Assembly (NCBI RefSeq): GCF_003115855.1
Contig: NZ_KZ819084.1
Location: 62,001 to 126,000, forward strand
Direction: 5' to 3'
Length of the DNA: 64,000 bases
Source: Brenneria corticis
GTDB lineage: Bacteria; Pseudomonadota; Gammaproteobacteria; Enterobacterales; Enterobacteriaceae
Part shown: positions 44,555 through 53,160 of the stretch, one piece after another
How the letters are laid out: every line of letters starts with the position of its first letter
Position numbering within the stretch: position 1 is the stretch's first letter
The notes under the pieces: model-generated
Seen by the model: only the letters and a program-made list of their open reading frames with translations
Databases searched by the model: none
What the model was told of the DNA's origin: nothing
Program-made: the position numbers and the translations under genes

Positions 44555-44874
44555 CATCTGAGGTAATAAGATTGGTTATCAGATAAGGTAAATCATCGGC
44601 GGGGGGTTATTTCCGCTAACCTTTTATATCCTATAATATTTTGCTGGATAAAGAATCCGACAAGAAGGGGTATTTGATAACAGCGGTCATAAAAATAGTG
44701 TTTTTTAACAAAGGAGTAACGAGAATATCTAATTCTATTTTTTACATAATGATAGTCGATTAAGTGATTTATATTTCCCCGCGTTTGTTGATAGCGTTTT
44801 TTCGTTGAATATCTATTTTGTGACGCCTACTCCGTAAAGCGGGTATCCGTTTAATTTATATGGGAAGGAATTAA

Positions 44875-45723
44875 ATGATTTCAGGAAAGTACACCCGATA
44901 TTTATATTTACTGCTGTCCTTATTGGCCGGCATTATTTTTATGCATTCCCATACGGCGCGGGCGCAACAGCAGACGATTGTGTTCGGCGTGGCGCCCGGC
45001 CCTTACGGCGATATGATTAAATTCGCCATCAGACCGGGGCTGGAGCAGAAAGGTTATAAAGTCAGGGTCACCGAATTCAGCGATTACGTGCAGCCCAACC
45101 TGGCGCTGGCGAACGGCAGCATCGACGCCAATTTATTTCAGCATCGTCCTTATCTGATAAAGTTTTCCGCCGACAAAGGGCTGAAGCTGTCGCCGCTGAT
45201 TAATGTGCCCACCGCCGGGCTGGGCCTGTATTCAAAACGAATTAAAAGCCTGGATGAACTCAAGCGCGGCGACGTGGTGACCTTGTCGAACGACCCCACC
45301 AATCTGGCGCGCGGCATCCGCTTTCTGGAGACGCTGGATCTGGTCACCCTGAAAGGGGATATCGACCCGACCAAAGCCACGATAAGAGATATCGGCGGCA
45401 ATCCCAGAGGGCTGGAGTTCAGACCGCTGGAGGCGGCGCAATTGCCAAGAACGCTGGAGAGTTCCGCCGCCTCGCTGGTGAACGGCAATTTCGCCATCGC
45501 CTCAGGTCTGAAACTGTCGGAGGCCATTGCGCTGGAACAGCTTGATGAAGAGCTTAAAAACCTGGTGGCGGTGCGCACCGAAGATTTAAACAAACCGTTC
45601 GCCGCCGATATCAAAGCGGTTATCGAATCCCCGGAATTCGCCGCGGTGATACAGGATCCGCAATATATCTTCCGCGACTTCCAGAAACCGCAGTGGCTGC
45701 AAACGAAGCTGGGACAGAAATAA
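44875..45723 (+). CDS. MetQ/NlpA-family substrate-binding protein, non-lipoprotein
   Basis: A periplasmic binding protein of the NlpA/MetQ family, 282 residues. After a signal peptide (YLYLLLSLLAGIIFMHSHTARA-type hydrophobic segment, cleavage near ARA-Q) come FGVAPGPYGDMIKFAIRPGLEQKGY and VTEFSDYVQPNLALANGSIDANLFQHRPYL, diagnostic for the family. There is no lipobox cysteine, unlike E. coli MetQ, so it would be freely periplasmic. No MetN or MetI partner lies nearby. GGAAGGAATTAA precedes the ATG. The PaaK-like gene follows 10 bases later, suggesting the ligand feeds that ligase/oxidoreductase operon. Confidence 0.9.
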   Translation: MISGKYTRYLYLLLSLLAGIIFMHSHTARAQQQTIVFGVAPGPYGDMIKFAIRPGLEQKGYKVRVTEFSDYVQPNLALANGSIDANLFQHRPYLIKFSADKGLKLSPLINVPTAGLGLYSKRIKSLDELKRGDVVTLSNDPTNLARGIRFLETLDLVTLKGDIDPTKATIRDIGGNPRGLEFRPLEAAQLPRTLESSAASLVNGNFAIASGLKLSEAIALEQLDEELKNLVAVRTEDLNKPFAADIKAVIESPEFAAVIQDPQYIFRDFQKPQWLQTKLGQK

Positions 45724-45733
45724 GGGTAGTGTG

Positions 45734-47062
45734 ATGACGAAAACGAGCTATCGGCGTTACTGGGACGAGGTGGAAATATTACCCCGTCATGAACTTGAGG
45801 CGCTGCAACTGCAACGGTTAAAAAGCACCGTCTCTCATGCCTATGCCCATTCTCCTTACTACCGGGAGGCGTTTGAGCGGGCGGGCATCCATCCTGATGA
45901 TTTACACCGGCTGGACGATCTGCGCCGTTACCCCTTTATCGACAAGCAGATTGAAAGAGAGCGGCAGGACGCCGCCCCCCTGCTGGGGGATATTCTGGCC
46001 GTGCCGGAAGAGCAGGTGGTGTTTGTCTCCGCCTCGTCGGGCAGCACCGGCGTGCCGACGCTGAGCCCGTTCAGCTCGGACGACTTCGAACGCTATCAGG
46101 ATATTCAGGCGCGGCTGTTCTGGGCGGTGGGCATGCGCCCGCACGATCGCTACGTGCACGCGCTCAATTTCACGCTGTTTGTCGGCGGGCCGGATGTTAT
46201 CGGCGCCCAGAAGCTGGGCGCGCTCTGTTTCTGGGCCGGCACCATTCCTTCCGATCGCCTGCTGTATATTATGAAAACCTTCCAGCCCACCGTGACCTGG
46301 ACCACGCCCTCCTATGCCTGGCATCTGGGGGAAACCGCGATCGCCCAGGGGATCGATCTGCATCGCGATCTGGCGATGAAGCGCATTATCGTCTGCGGCG
46401 AACCCGGCGGCTCGATTCCGGCGACCCGTCAGGCTATTGAAGAACGCTGGGGCGTTCAGGTATATGATTTTTACGGCATCTCTGATATTTACGGCGCCTG
46501 CGCCGGTTCCTGCGAGGTGAGGGACGGGCTGCATCTGGTGGAAGACGACATCCTGCTGGAAGTGCTGGACCCGGTCACCGATGAGCCGGTCGCGGACGGC
46601 CAGCCCGGCGAAATGGTGCTGACCTCGCTGACCAAACGGGCGCGCCCGATGATCCGTTTTCGCACCGGGGATATCATCGTCGCCGACCATTCCCCCTGCG
46701 CCTGCGGCCGAACCCATGTGCGCATTACGGTCACCGGACGTAAAGACGATATGTTTATCGTCTCCGGGGTGAATGTTTTCCCCGGCGATCTGGAAGCGAT
46801 TGTGCGCGCCACGCCGGCGCTGAACGGCGAGTACCGCATTACGCTGTATGAAGAAGAGCACCTGACGCGTTTCGACATTGAAGTCGAACATAACGGCAAC
46901 CCGGAAGACGCAAGCCAGCTGGAAGAGTATCTGCATCTGGAGATTAAAACCCGGCTTGGCGTACGTCCCAAACGGGTGCTGCTGCTGGCGCCGGAAACCC
47001 TGCCGCGCCACACCCATAAAGCGAAACGCGTGATTGATACCCGCAGCGCCTGCGCGCTGTAG
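45734..47062 (+). CDS. Phenylacetate-CoA ligase-family AMP-forming acyl-CoA ligase (PaaK-like)
   Basis: A 442-residue adenylate-forming enzyme that would activate a carboxylic acid to its CoA thioester. It shows RRYWDEVEILPRHELEALQL at the N-terminus, the phosphate-binding loop SASSGSTGVPT, the A5-type YDFYGISDIYGA and late RTGDIIV and TGRKDDMFIVSGVNVFP motifs. All are PaaK-family traits. AAGGG is 7 bases before the ATG at 45734 (a GTG at 45731 is the alternative). No paaABCDE or other phenylacetate genes are nearby, so an aryl or other acid substrate is not fixed. PaaK homologues beside ferredoxin oxidoreductases are known in anaerobes. Confidence 0.9.
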   Translation: MTKTSYRRYWDEVEILPRHELEALQLQRLKSTVSHAYAHSPYYREAFERAGIHPDDLHRLDDLRRYPFIDKQIERERQDAAPLLGDILAVPEEQVVFVSASSGSTGVPTLSPFSSDDFERYQDIQARLFWAVGMRPHDRYVHALNFTLFVGGPDVIGAQKLGALCFWAGTIPSDRLLYIMKTFQPTVTWTTPSYAWHLGETAIAQGIDLHRDLAMKRIIVCGEPGGSIPATRQAIEERWGVQVYDFYGISDIYGACAGSCEVRDGLHLVEDDILLEVLDPVTDEPVADGQPGEMVLTSLTKRARPMIRFRTGDIIVADHSPCACGRTHVRITVTGRKDDMFIVSGVNVFPGDLEAIVRATPALNGEYRITLYEEEHLTRFDIEVEHNGNPEDASQLEEYLHLEIKTRLGVRPKRVLLLAPETLPRHTHKAKRVIDTRSACAL

Positions 47063-47187
47063 ATTTTATTTACCCATTATCATGCCCAATAGATTTCAGG
47101 GGCAAGAAGGCGTCATGTCCGGATTCAGTCAGCACCTTTCGTTAGGGGATAACCCTCCCTCTTTTAACCATATCCGGGATCGCAGCC

Positions 47188-47832
47188 ATGCTTGATATTC
47201 TCTGGCTGGGGCGGGGCGGCCAGGGGGCGTTTACCGCCGCCCGGCTGCTGGGGCTGGCGGCGGTGCGTTTTGCCGATCTGGAAGCGATGGCCTTTCCCTC
47301 TTTCGGCCCGGAACGCCGGGGCGCCCCGGTTTATGCCTATACCCGATTGTCCCGCTCGCCGATCCGCGATCGCAGCCCGGTGCGCCAGGCTCAGGTGGCG
47401 GTGGTGATGGATGAGACCCTGCTGCCGCAGCTGCGCGCCGAGCAGCTTTCCGCCGGCGCGTTGATTCTTATTGACGCAAAACAGGATCAGGGGGTTCAGC
47501 GCCTGCCCATCGGTCTGGGGTGGCGAGTGCCGGCGCGTGCGCTGGCGGAGCATCATCTGGGAAGCCCGCATGCCAACACCGTGCTGCTCGGCATACTCAA
47601 CGGCGTGCTCTCCCTGCTGCCGCCCGCGGCGCTGGAGAAGGCGATTATTTCCGAATTCGCGCCGCACTGGCAGGCGCCCGCTCCCCTGCCGGAGCGGGTG
47701 CGCCGTAATCTGGCGGCGTTCGCCGCCGCCGGCCGGTTTGCCCGGACGGAGGAAAACCTCGCCGCTCCGCTGGCGGACTGGCTGGCCGAGCATCATCAAG
47801 CGGCGGCGATTCAGGAGGCGGCGCATGGCTGA
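47188..47832 (+). CDS. 2-oxoacid:ferredoxin oxidoreductase, gamma subunit
   Basis: A 214-residue subunit of the pyruvate/ketoisovalerate ferredoxin oxidoreductase gamma family. The motif WLGRGGQGAFTAARLLGLAA (GRGGQG) and the segment MAFPSFGPERRGAPVYAYTRLS are diagnostic. This subunit binds CoA and completes the four-subunit enzyme with delta, alpha and beta genes downstream. It overlaps the delta gene by 8 bases. The gap to the PaaK-like gene is 125 bases, so an internal promoter is possible. Confidence 0.92.
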   Translation: MLDILWLGRGGQGAFTAARLLGLAAVRFADLEAMAFPSFGPERRGAPVYAYTRLSRSPIRDRSPVRQAQVAVVMDETLLPQLRAEQLSAGALILIDAKQDQGVQRLPIGLGWRVPARALAEHHLGSPHANTVLLGILNGVLSLLPPAALEKAIISEFAPHWQAPAPLPERVRRNLAAFAAAGRFARTEENLAAPLADWLAEHHQAAAIQEAAHG

Positions 47833-48277
47833 TTCGACCAAAGTTCCCGACGTGAACGGCGGCGCGCCCGAGCGTCCGCGCCGCGCCCGCAAAGGCGGGA
47901 CCAGCCAGGACCCGCTGCCGGTAGCCTTATCCGGCCCCTGTCGGCGGCGTGCCCATCAAAAGCCTGATTTACGGCAATGGCCGGCTTCGCCTCAGCTTGC
48001 CTCCGGCTATCTGGTGGCGGAAAACAGCGGATGGCGCACCTCGCGGCCGAAAATCGAAGACAGCGCCTGTATCTGCTGCAACCTGTGCGTATTGCTCTGC
48101 CCCGACGGGGCGCTGGCCAATACCCGGGACAACTATCCCCGCCTGCTGGCGGAGTGGTGCAAAGGCTGCGGCATCTGTGCGCTGGAATGTCCTAAAGACG
48201 CCATCACTATGGTGAGCGAGTCCGACGCGTTATTGGCGGATAGCCAACACAATGCCGTTACGGGAGAACCGCGATGA
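47825..48277 (+). CDS. 2-oxoacid:ferredoxin oxidoreductase, delta (2x[4Fe-4S] ferredoxin) subunit
   Basis: A 150-residue ferredoxin-like subunit. The C-terminal half holds two CxxCxxCxxxCP motifs: C82, C85, C88, C92 and C112, C115, C118, C122, which would bind two [4Fe-4S] clusters. The N-terminal 60 residues are basic and Pro-rich, longer than in archaeal PorD. The ATG at 47825 overlaps the gamma stop. Its stop overlaps the alpha start by 4 bases. It would pass electrons to an external ferredoxin or flavodoxin. Confidence 0.92.
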   Translation: MADSTKVPDVNGGAPERPRRARKGGTSQDPLPVALSGPCRRRAHQKPDLRQWPASPQLASGYLVAENSGWRTSRPKIEDSACICCNLCVLLCPDGALANTRDNYPRLLAEWCKGCGICALECPKDAITMVSESDALLADSQHNAVTGEPR

Positions 48278-49620
48278 GTCAATCTGCAACCGCTAGCGAC
48301 GGGTTGAATACCCGCGATAAGGGCGAGCGCCTGTTCCTTTGCGGCAATGAGGCGGTGGCCCACGGCGTGCGCCTGTGCCGTCCCGCGGTGATCGCCGCTT
48401 ATCCCATCACGCCGCAAACGGTGGTGGTGGAGCGGCTGGCCGAAATGGTGGAGGAGGGCGAGCTAGACGCCGAATTCGTCCATGTGGAATCGGAACATTC
48501 GGCGCTGTCGCTGGTGATGGGCAGCGCGGCGATGGGCGTGCGCACCTTTACCGCCACCTCTTCCCAGGGACTGCTGTATATGGCCGAGTGCCTGCCCTAC
48601 AGCGCCGGCGGGCGTTTCCCGCTGGTGATGATGAATGCCAACCGGGCGCTGGCGCTGCCGTGGAATATCTATGGCGATCAAAGCGATTCCCTTTCCCAGC
48701 TCTCCAGCGGCTGGATCCAGGTTTACGCCGAAACCGCGCAGGAAAGTCTGGACCTGATTATTCAGGCCTATGCGCTGGCCGAACACCCCGAGGTGCGTAC
48801 GCCGGTGCTGATCAATCTGGACGGTTTCGTTCTGACCCATACTTACGAGCCGGTGCAGCTGCCGCAACAGGCGTTGGTGGATTCGTTCCTTGCGAACCGC
48901 TTTTTTGCCGAGGGTACGCCGGGAACCTTCAGCCTTGAGCATCCGCAGAGCCTGGCGATCACCGCCGGGCCGGGGGAGTACACCGAGTTCAAATATCTGC
49001 AACACCAGGCGATGCGCGGCGCGTTAGCTGAAATCGCCGCCATCGGCCGGCGTTTCCGCGCCCATTTCGGTCGCGGCGAAGAAGGGATCACCGACGGCGT
49101 TATCGAAAGTTATCAACTGGACGACGCCGAACGGGTGGTGATTACGCTCGGCAGCGTGGCCGGTACGGTGCGCGCCGCCGTGGATGCGCTGCGCGCGCGG
49201 GGCGAAGCGGTCGGGCTGCTGCGTTTGCGTTACCTGCGGCCTTTCCCGCAGGGCGCATTGCTCGACGCGCTGTTTGGCGCCCATCGCACCCGCAGGGTAC
49301 AGGCCGTCGCCGTGCTGGAGAAGGATATTTCCTTTGGTCAGCAGGGCGCGGTGGCGGTGGAGATCAAGTCCGCGCTGTTCGATTACGCCAGCGTGACCGG
49401 CGGGCGGGTGCCGCGCTTGCTCAACCAGATCGCCGGGCTGGGCGGGCAGGAGATCGGGCTGGAGGACGTGGTGCGGCTGTATGATGAATTAACCCGGCCG
49501 GCCGGGCGCTCGGCGCAGGAACCGGATTTGCGTTTTCTTGGCATTGACCCGCCGGAGCCCGATCGGCCTTCGTCAGCGGTTGCCGCTCAACGGGAGGACG
49601 CCCATGTCCATATCGATTAA
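48274..49620 (+). CDS. 2-oxoacid:ferredoxin oxidoreductase, alpha subunit
   Basis: A 448-residue pyrimidine-binding alpha subunit. FLCGNEAVAHGVRLCRPAVIAAYPITPQT is the hallmark opening of PorA/VorA proteins, followed by FVHVESEHSALSLVMGSAAMGVRTFTATSSQGL. In the family this subunit contributes to thiamine pyrophosphate and substrate binding. It starts within the delta stop (ATGA) and overlaps the beta start by 17 bases. The long C-terminal tail beyond residue 415 is variable. Confidence 0.93.
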   Translation: MSQSATASDGLNTRDKGERLFLCGNEAVAHGVRLCRPAVIAAYPITPQTVVVERLAEMVEEGELDAEFVHVESEHSALSLVMGSAAMGVRTFTATSSQGLLYMAECLPYSAGGRFPLVMMNANRALALPWNIYGDQSDSLSQLSSGWIQVYAETAQESLDLIIQAYALAEHPEVRTPVLINLDGFVLTHTYEPVQLPQQALVDSFLANRFFAEGTPGTFSLEHPQSLAITAGPGEYTEFKYLQHQAMRGALAEIAAIGRRFRAHFGRGEEGITDGVIESYQLDDAERVVITLGSVAGTVRAAVDALRARGEAVGLLRLRYLRPFPQGALLDALFGAHRTRRVQAVAVLEKDISFGQQGAVAVEIKSALFDYASVTGGRVPRLLNQIAGLGGQEIGLEDVVRLYDELTRPAGRSAQEPDLRFLGIDPPEPDRPSSAVAAQREDAHVHID

Positions 49621-50509
49621 AAACCTGCCGCCGGAAGAGTACTTTATCGGCCATAAAGCCTGCGCCGGCTGCGGCGGCAGTCTGGTGGTGCGTCTGGCGC
49701 TGAAGGTTTTCGGGCCGAAAACCCATGTGGTGATCCCGGCGGGCTGTATGTCGGCGGTCGGCTTTATCTATCCGCAAATGGCGGTGGGGGTGAATGCGAT
49801 GATCGCGCCGTTCGCCGCCACCGGCGCGGTGCTCTCGGGGCTGGCGGCGGCGTTGCGCGCCAAAGGCATCAGCGATATTCCGGTGGTGGGGTTCGCCGGC
49901 GACGGCGCCACGGCGGATATCGGCCTGCAATCCCTGTCCGGCGCGTTCGATCGCCAGGAGCGCATTATCTATATCTGCTACGACAATGAAGCCTATATGA
50001 ATACCGGCATTCAGAAGAGCGGCGCGACCCCCTGGGGAGCCAGAACCACCACCTCGCCGACCGGTTTCACGCCGCGCCGTCTCAACGTCAAGAAAGATTT
50101 GCTGCAGATAGCCGCCGCCCACCATGTGCCTTACGCCGCCACCGCCAGCGTGGGGCAGCCGTCCGATCTGCTGAAAAAGCTGGAGAAAGCGGCGTCCGTC
50201 GACGGACCGGCGTTTCTGCACGTCTTCGCCCCCTGTCCCACCGGCTGGGGCTGCGCCAGCGACAGCACGATAGCGCTGGGGAAAAGCGTGGTGGATACCG
50301 GGCTGTGGCCGCTGCTGGAATACCAGCACGGGGTGCTGACCATCAATCGCAATCCCAACCGTTTCGCGCCGCTGGAAAGCTATTTCTCCGCGCAGGGCCG
50401 CTTCAAGTCGCTGACGCCGGAAGTGCTGAGCGAACTGGCCGACGCGCGGGATGAGCGCTGGCGCGAACTCAGAGCCTGGGCAAACGCCACCGCGCCGGCG
50501 GTAGCCTGA
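49604..50509 (+). CDS. 2-oxoacid:ferredoxin oxidoreductase, beta (TPP-binding) subunit
   Basis: A 301-residue TPP- and Fe-S-binding subunit. Cys residues C20, C23 and C48 (HKACAGCGGS, IPAGCMS) and a later one in APCPTGWGCA match the proximal [4Fe-4S] ligands. The TPP motif runs from GFAGDGATADIG (G99-D100-G101) to YDNEAYMNTG. GGGAGG lies 7 bases before the chosen ATG at 49604. With gamma, delta and alpha it makes a complete POR/VOR-type enzyme that decarboxylates a 2-oxoacid to acyl-CoA and reduces ferredoxin. Which oxoacid is used cannot be told from sequence. Confidence 0.93.
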   Translation: MSISIKNLPPEEYFIGHKACAGCGGSLVVRLALKVFGPKTHVVIPAGCMSAVGFIYPQMAVGVNAMIAPFAATGAVLSGLAAALRAKGISDIPVVGFAGDGATADIGLQSLSGAFDRQERIIYICYDNEAYMNTGIQKSGATPWGARTTTSPTGFTPRRLNVKKDLLQIAAAHHVPYAATASVGQPSDLLKKLEKAASVDGPAFLHVFAPCPTGWGCASDSTIALGKSVVDTGLWPLLEYQHGVLTINRNPNRFAPLESYFSAQGRFKSLTPEVLSELADARDERWRELRAWANATAPAVA

Positions 50510-50512
50510 ACG

Positions 50513-51400
50513 CTATCGGCCGCGGTATTTGCCCGGTGTAACGCCGATGATGCGGCGGAATGCCCGATTAAAGGCGGCGATGGATTGGTAGCCGACCATT
50601 TCCGCCGTTTGTTGCAGCGTCTTGCCCTGCTCGATGTAGCGGCAGGCGAGGGACATGCGCAGCTGGCAGACCATTTCCGCCGGGGGAACCGCGGAGACCT
50701 GGCTGAAGCGTTGAATAAACCACGAACGGGACATCGCCATCGCGTCGGCCATTTTCGGGATGGTCCACTCTCTGGCGGGGAACAGCAAAATGGTGGCGAT
50801 CAGGTTGAGAAATTCGGGCATGTTTTTGGCGGTTTCCAGCGCCGCCGCCGGCGGGTGCTGGTGCAAATATTGCCGGATACCGATAAAAAGCAGCGCCTCC
50901 GCCAGTGAAGAGATCAGTTTATGGCTGCACATCTCTTCTTTGGCGGCTTCATGATGAATTACCTCGGTGATCTTTCTCACCGCTTCGAATTCATCCTCCC
51001 GCTTTCTTATTATTATTTTGTGCGGCAGAAACGACAAAATCATATGGCTGATCACGCTGTGAAAAGTAAAAAAGCCGCAGACCAGGGCGGTTGATGAGCG
51101 ATCGTGAAAATGCAACGGCTGCATTTTCTTGCCGGGCGCCCGCAGGGCGGCGTCTTTTTCCCGGTGATTGGAAAGGACGAACGGACAATCCTGGAAAATA
51201 AACACCATATCGCCGCGGTTAAGCGCTATCGGCTCGGGATCGTGCTCGGCGTGCAGCCAGCAGTCGCCGTCCATAACAATGTGGTAGCTTGATTTACCTT
51301 GCCCTGCGGTGCTGCCTTGCCAGGAGCCGCAATATTTGCCGATATGGAATACCGAACTTTCCACCCGCAGGTTTTCTAATAACCATTCGTTATCACGCAT
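50513..51400 (-). CDS. AraC-family transcriptional regulator (cupin-type sensor)
   Basis: A 295-residue regulator with an N-terminal cupin-like sensor domain and a C-terminal AraC double helix-turn-helix (WTIPKMADAMAMSRSWFIQRF, then YIEQGKTLQQTAEMVGYQSIAAFNRAFRRIIGVTPGKYR). It is convergent with the oxidoreductase beta gene (3-base gap) and divergent from the AhpD-like operon across 111 bases. Control of the downstream SsuBAC-type operon, the ferredoxin-oxidoreductase operon or both is likely. Confidence 0.92.
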   Translation of the reverse strand: MRDNEWLLENLRVESSVFHIGKYCGSWQGSTAGQGKSSYHIVMDGDCWLHAEHDPEPIALNRGDMVFIFQDCPFVLSNHREKDAALRAPGKKMQPLHFHDRSSTALVCGFFTFHSVISHMILSFLPHKIIIRKREDEFEAVRKITEVIHHEAAKEEMCSHKLISSLAEALLFIGIRQYLHQHPPAAALETAKNMPEFLNLIATILLFPAREWTIPKMADAMAMSRSWFIQRFSQVSAVPPAEMVCQLRMSLACRYIEQGKTLQQTAEMVGYQSIAAFNRAFRRIIGVTPGKYRGR

Positions 51401-51511
51401 AATGTAATGGAATATAAACCGGACGATTGAGCAATAAACTATTTTGTACCAGCATTGATGGAGAGAGGCAATGGCAACATAATTCTTCGCAATGTTTACA
51501 GGAGAGAAGCC

Positions 51512-52063
51512 ATGACCCGAGTCACCATCCAGACCATTGAGTCCGCCCCGGCGGAAAGCCGGCCCTATCTGGAAAACGCCAGGCGTATTTCCGGTTTTAT
51601 TCCTAATTTATTGGGCGTGCTGGCGAATTCGCCGGCGGCGCTTAAAACCTATCTCACCGTAACGGATATTAATAACCATAACAGCCTGAGCGCGGCGGAA
51701 AGGGAAGTGGTGCAACTGGTGGCGGCCACCACCCACGGCTGCGCGTTTTGCGTCGCGGGGCATAGCGCGACCGTGGAAAAGAAAGCGATTCTGGCGCCGC
51801 AGGATCTGGCGGCGCTGCGCGAGGGCGCCGGGCTGGCGGATGCGCATCTGCAGGCCGTTGCCGATTTTACCCGCGAGGTGATTGCGCGGCGCGGCGCGGT
51901 GAGCGACGACGCCTATCAGGCGTTTTACGCGGCGGGCTTTACGCAACAGCAGGCGCTGGACGTGATACTCGGCGTCAGCCTGGCGACGCTGTGCAATTTC
52001 GCCAACGGTTTTGCGCAAACGCCGTTGAACCAGGAACTGCGGCGCTGGGCCTGGTCGGAATAA
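51512..52063 (+). CDS. Carboxymuconolactone decarboxylase-family protein (AhpD-like, CxxC)
   Basis: A 183-residue all-helical protein with the AhpD-core motif HGCAFCVAGHSA, including the redox CxxC and a following His. Such proteins act as alkylhydroperoxidase or disulfide-reductase partners, and some accompany flavin-dependent desulfurising enzymes. The ATG at 51512 has GGAGAG 6 bases upstream and is preferred over the frame open to 51455. It is the first gene of an operon with a flavoprotein dehydrogenase and an SsuBAC-type transporter. Confidence 0.88.
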   Translation: MTRVTIQTIESAPAESRPYLENARRISGFIPNLLGVLANSPAALKTYLTVTDINNHNSLSAAEREVVQLVAATTHGCAFCVAGHSATVEKKAILAPQDLAALREGAGLADAHLQAVADFTREVIARRGAVSDDAYQAFYAAGFTQQQALDVILGVSLATLCNFANGFAQTPLNQELRRWAWSE

Positions 52064-52104
52064 TAACGCTCCCTGTTACGCGCCGATACCCACGAGGGCT
52101 CTGA

Positions 52105-53160
52105 ATGCTGAATGATACCTTGCGCCGCTGGCTGAGCGCCGAGGCCAACGATCTGGACCAATCCGCCGCGCAGTCCGCCGTTTTGCCGTCACGCCTGGGC
52201 GACGCCGGTCTGTTTCGCATCGGCGTGCCGGACGAACTCGGCGGCAGCGGCGGCGCCATTATCGACGCCATAGAGGCGGTGAGCGAGGTGGCGCGCTGCT
52301 CGCTCACCGCCGCATTCGTCTTCTGGGGGCATCGCACCTATATCGAGCTGCTGCTGCAATCCCCCCAATCGGCGCTGCGCGAAAGTCAACTGCCCGATCT
52401 GCTGGCGGGAAAAACCGCCGGCGCCACCGGGTTGTCCAACGCGATGAAGTTTCTCTCAGGACTTGAGGAGCTACAGGTCACCGGCCGCGAAGACGAGAAG
52501 GGCTGGACGGTGGACGGGCGGCTGCACTGGGTGACCAATCTGCAGCGCGCCGGGTTTCAGGTGATGACGGTGGTGCGTCCGCTGGACGATCGGCCGCCGT
52601 TTATCGCCGCCATCGCCTCCGATCTTGACGGCGTGCGGCGTTCCGAGGACCTGAATCTGATGTCGATGCGCGGGAGCGCCACCGCGGCGCTGGATTTTGC
52701 ACAGGTCAGGCTGGATCGGTCCGCCATTGTGCATTCCGACGCCGAGACGTTTTTGCCGCAGGTGCGCCCGCGCTTTCTGGGCCTGCAATGCGGCATGGCG
52801 CTCGGCCTGACGCGGCAGGTACTGGAAAACTGCCGTGAGCGTCTGAGCCGCGGCCACTTACTGTATGAGGAGTGGCGGCAACTGCAGCGAAGCTATGACG
52901 ATATCCAAACACAATTACTGCGCGGAGTAAGCCAGGAGCGTTTCACCCAGCGGCCCGCCGAGATGTTCCGCCTGCGCATCGCGCTGATCGAGCTGGCGCT
53001 GCAAGGGATACAGCTGGAACTGGTGCTGCGCGGCGGCAAAGCCTACCTCTCCCCGGAAGGCGACCACTTCGCCCGGCGCTGGCGGGAAAGCGCCTTTTTA
53101 CCGCTGATCACCCCGAGCATTATGCAGCTCAGGCACCAGCTGGCGGAGACCGCCCGATGA
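52105..53160 (+). CDS. Acyl-CoA dehydrogenase-family flavoprotein
   Basis: A 351-residue protein of the acyl-CoA dehydrogenase/flavin monooxygenase fold. RLGDAGLFRIGVPDELGGSGG is the N-terminal helical hallmark, and SMRGSATAALDFAQVRLDRSAIV is the middle beta-domain motif. It is shorter than true dehydrogenases (about 380) and lacks an obvious catalytic Glu region at the C-terminus. Next to a sulfonate-type transporter, the related FMNH2-dependent group (SfnB, DszC-like) that attacks organosulfur or nitrogen compounds is a good alternative. It follows the AhpD-like gene by 41 bases and overlaps the ATPase by 4. Confidence 0.85.
   Translation: MLNDTLRRWLSAEANDLDQSAAQSAVLPSRLGDAGLFRIGVPDELGGSGGAIIDAIEAVSEVARCSLTAAFVFWGHRTYIELLLQSPQSALRESQLPDLLAGKTAGATGLSNAMKFLSGLEELQVTGREDEKGWTVDGRLHWVTNLQRAGFQVMTVVRPLDDRPPFIAAIASDLDGVRRSEDLNLMSMRGSATAALDFAQVRLDRSAIVHSDAETFLPQVRPRFLGLQCGMALGLTRQVLENCRERLSRGHLLYEEWRQLQRSYDDIQTQLLRGVSQERFTQRPAEMFRLRIALIELALQGIQLELVLRGGKAYLSPEGDHFARRWRESAFLPLITPSIMQLRHQLAETAR

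Larger units (their letters stand above)
43894..44874. other. Non-coding, hairpin-dense region with repeats and an undetermined base
   Basis: A 981-base stretch without a convincing gene. It contains one N at 44091. From 44171 to 44498 it holds at least six perfect short inverted repeats, one copy of the 35880-type repeat and a copy of the 23-base motif (44532-44554). Short minus-strand frames across 43877-44338 are broken by frame changes around the N and resemble, from memory only, small satellite-phage (Ash/Icd-like) proteins, so a decayed mobile-element fragment is possible. The last 300 bases are AT-rich and probably carry the promoter of the MetQ-like gene at 44875. Confidence 0.6.

Noticed and set aside
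47063..47187. Possible riboswitch before the ferredoxin-oxidoreductase gamma gene
   Set aside because: The 125-base gap was read for known riboswitch cores (such as the TPP box) and none was found.
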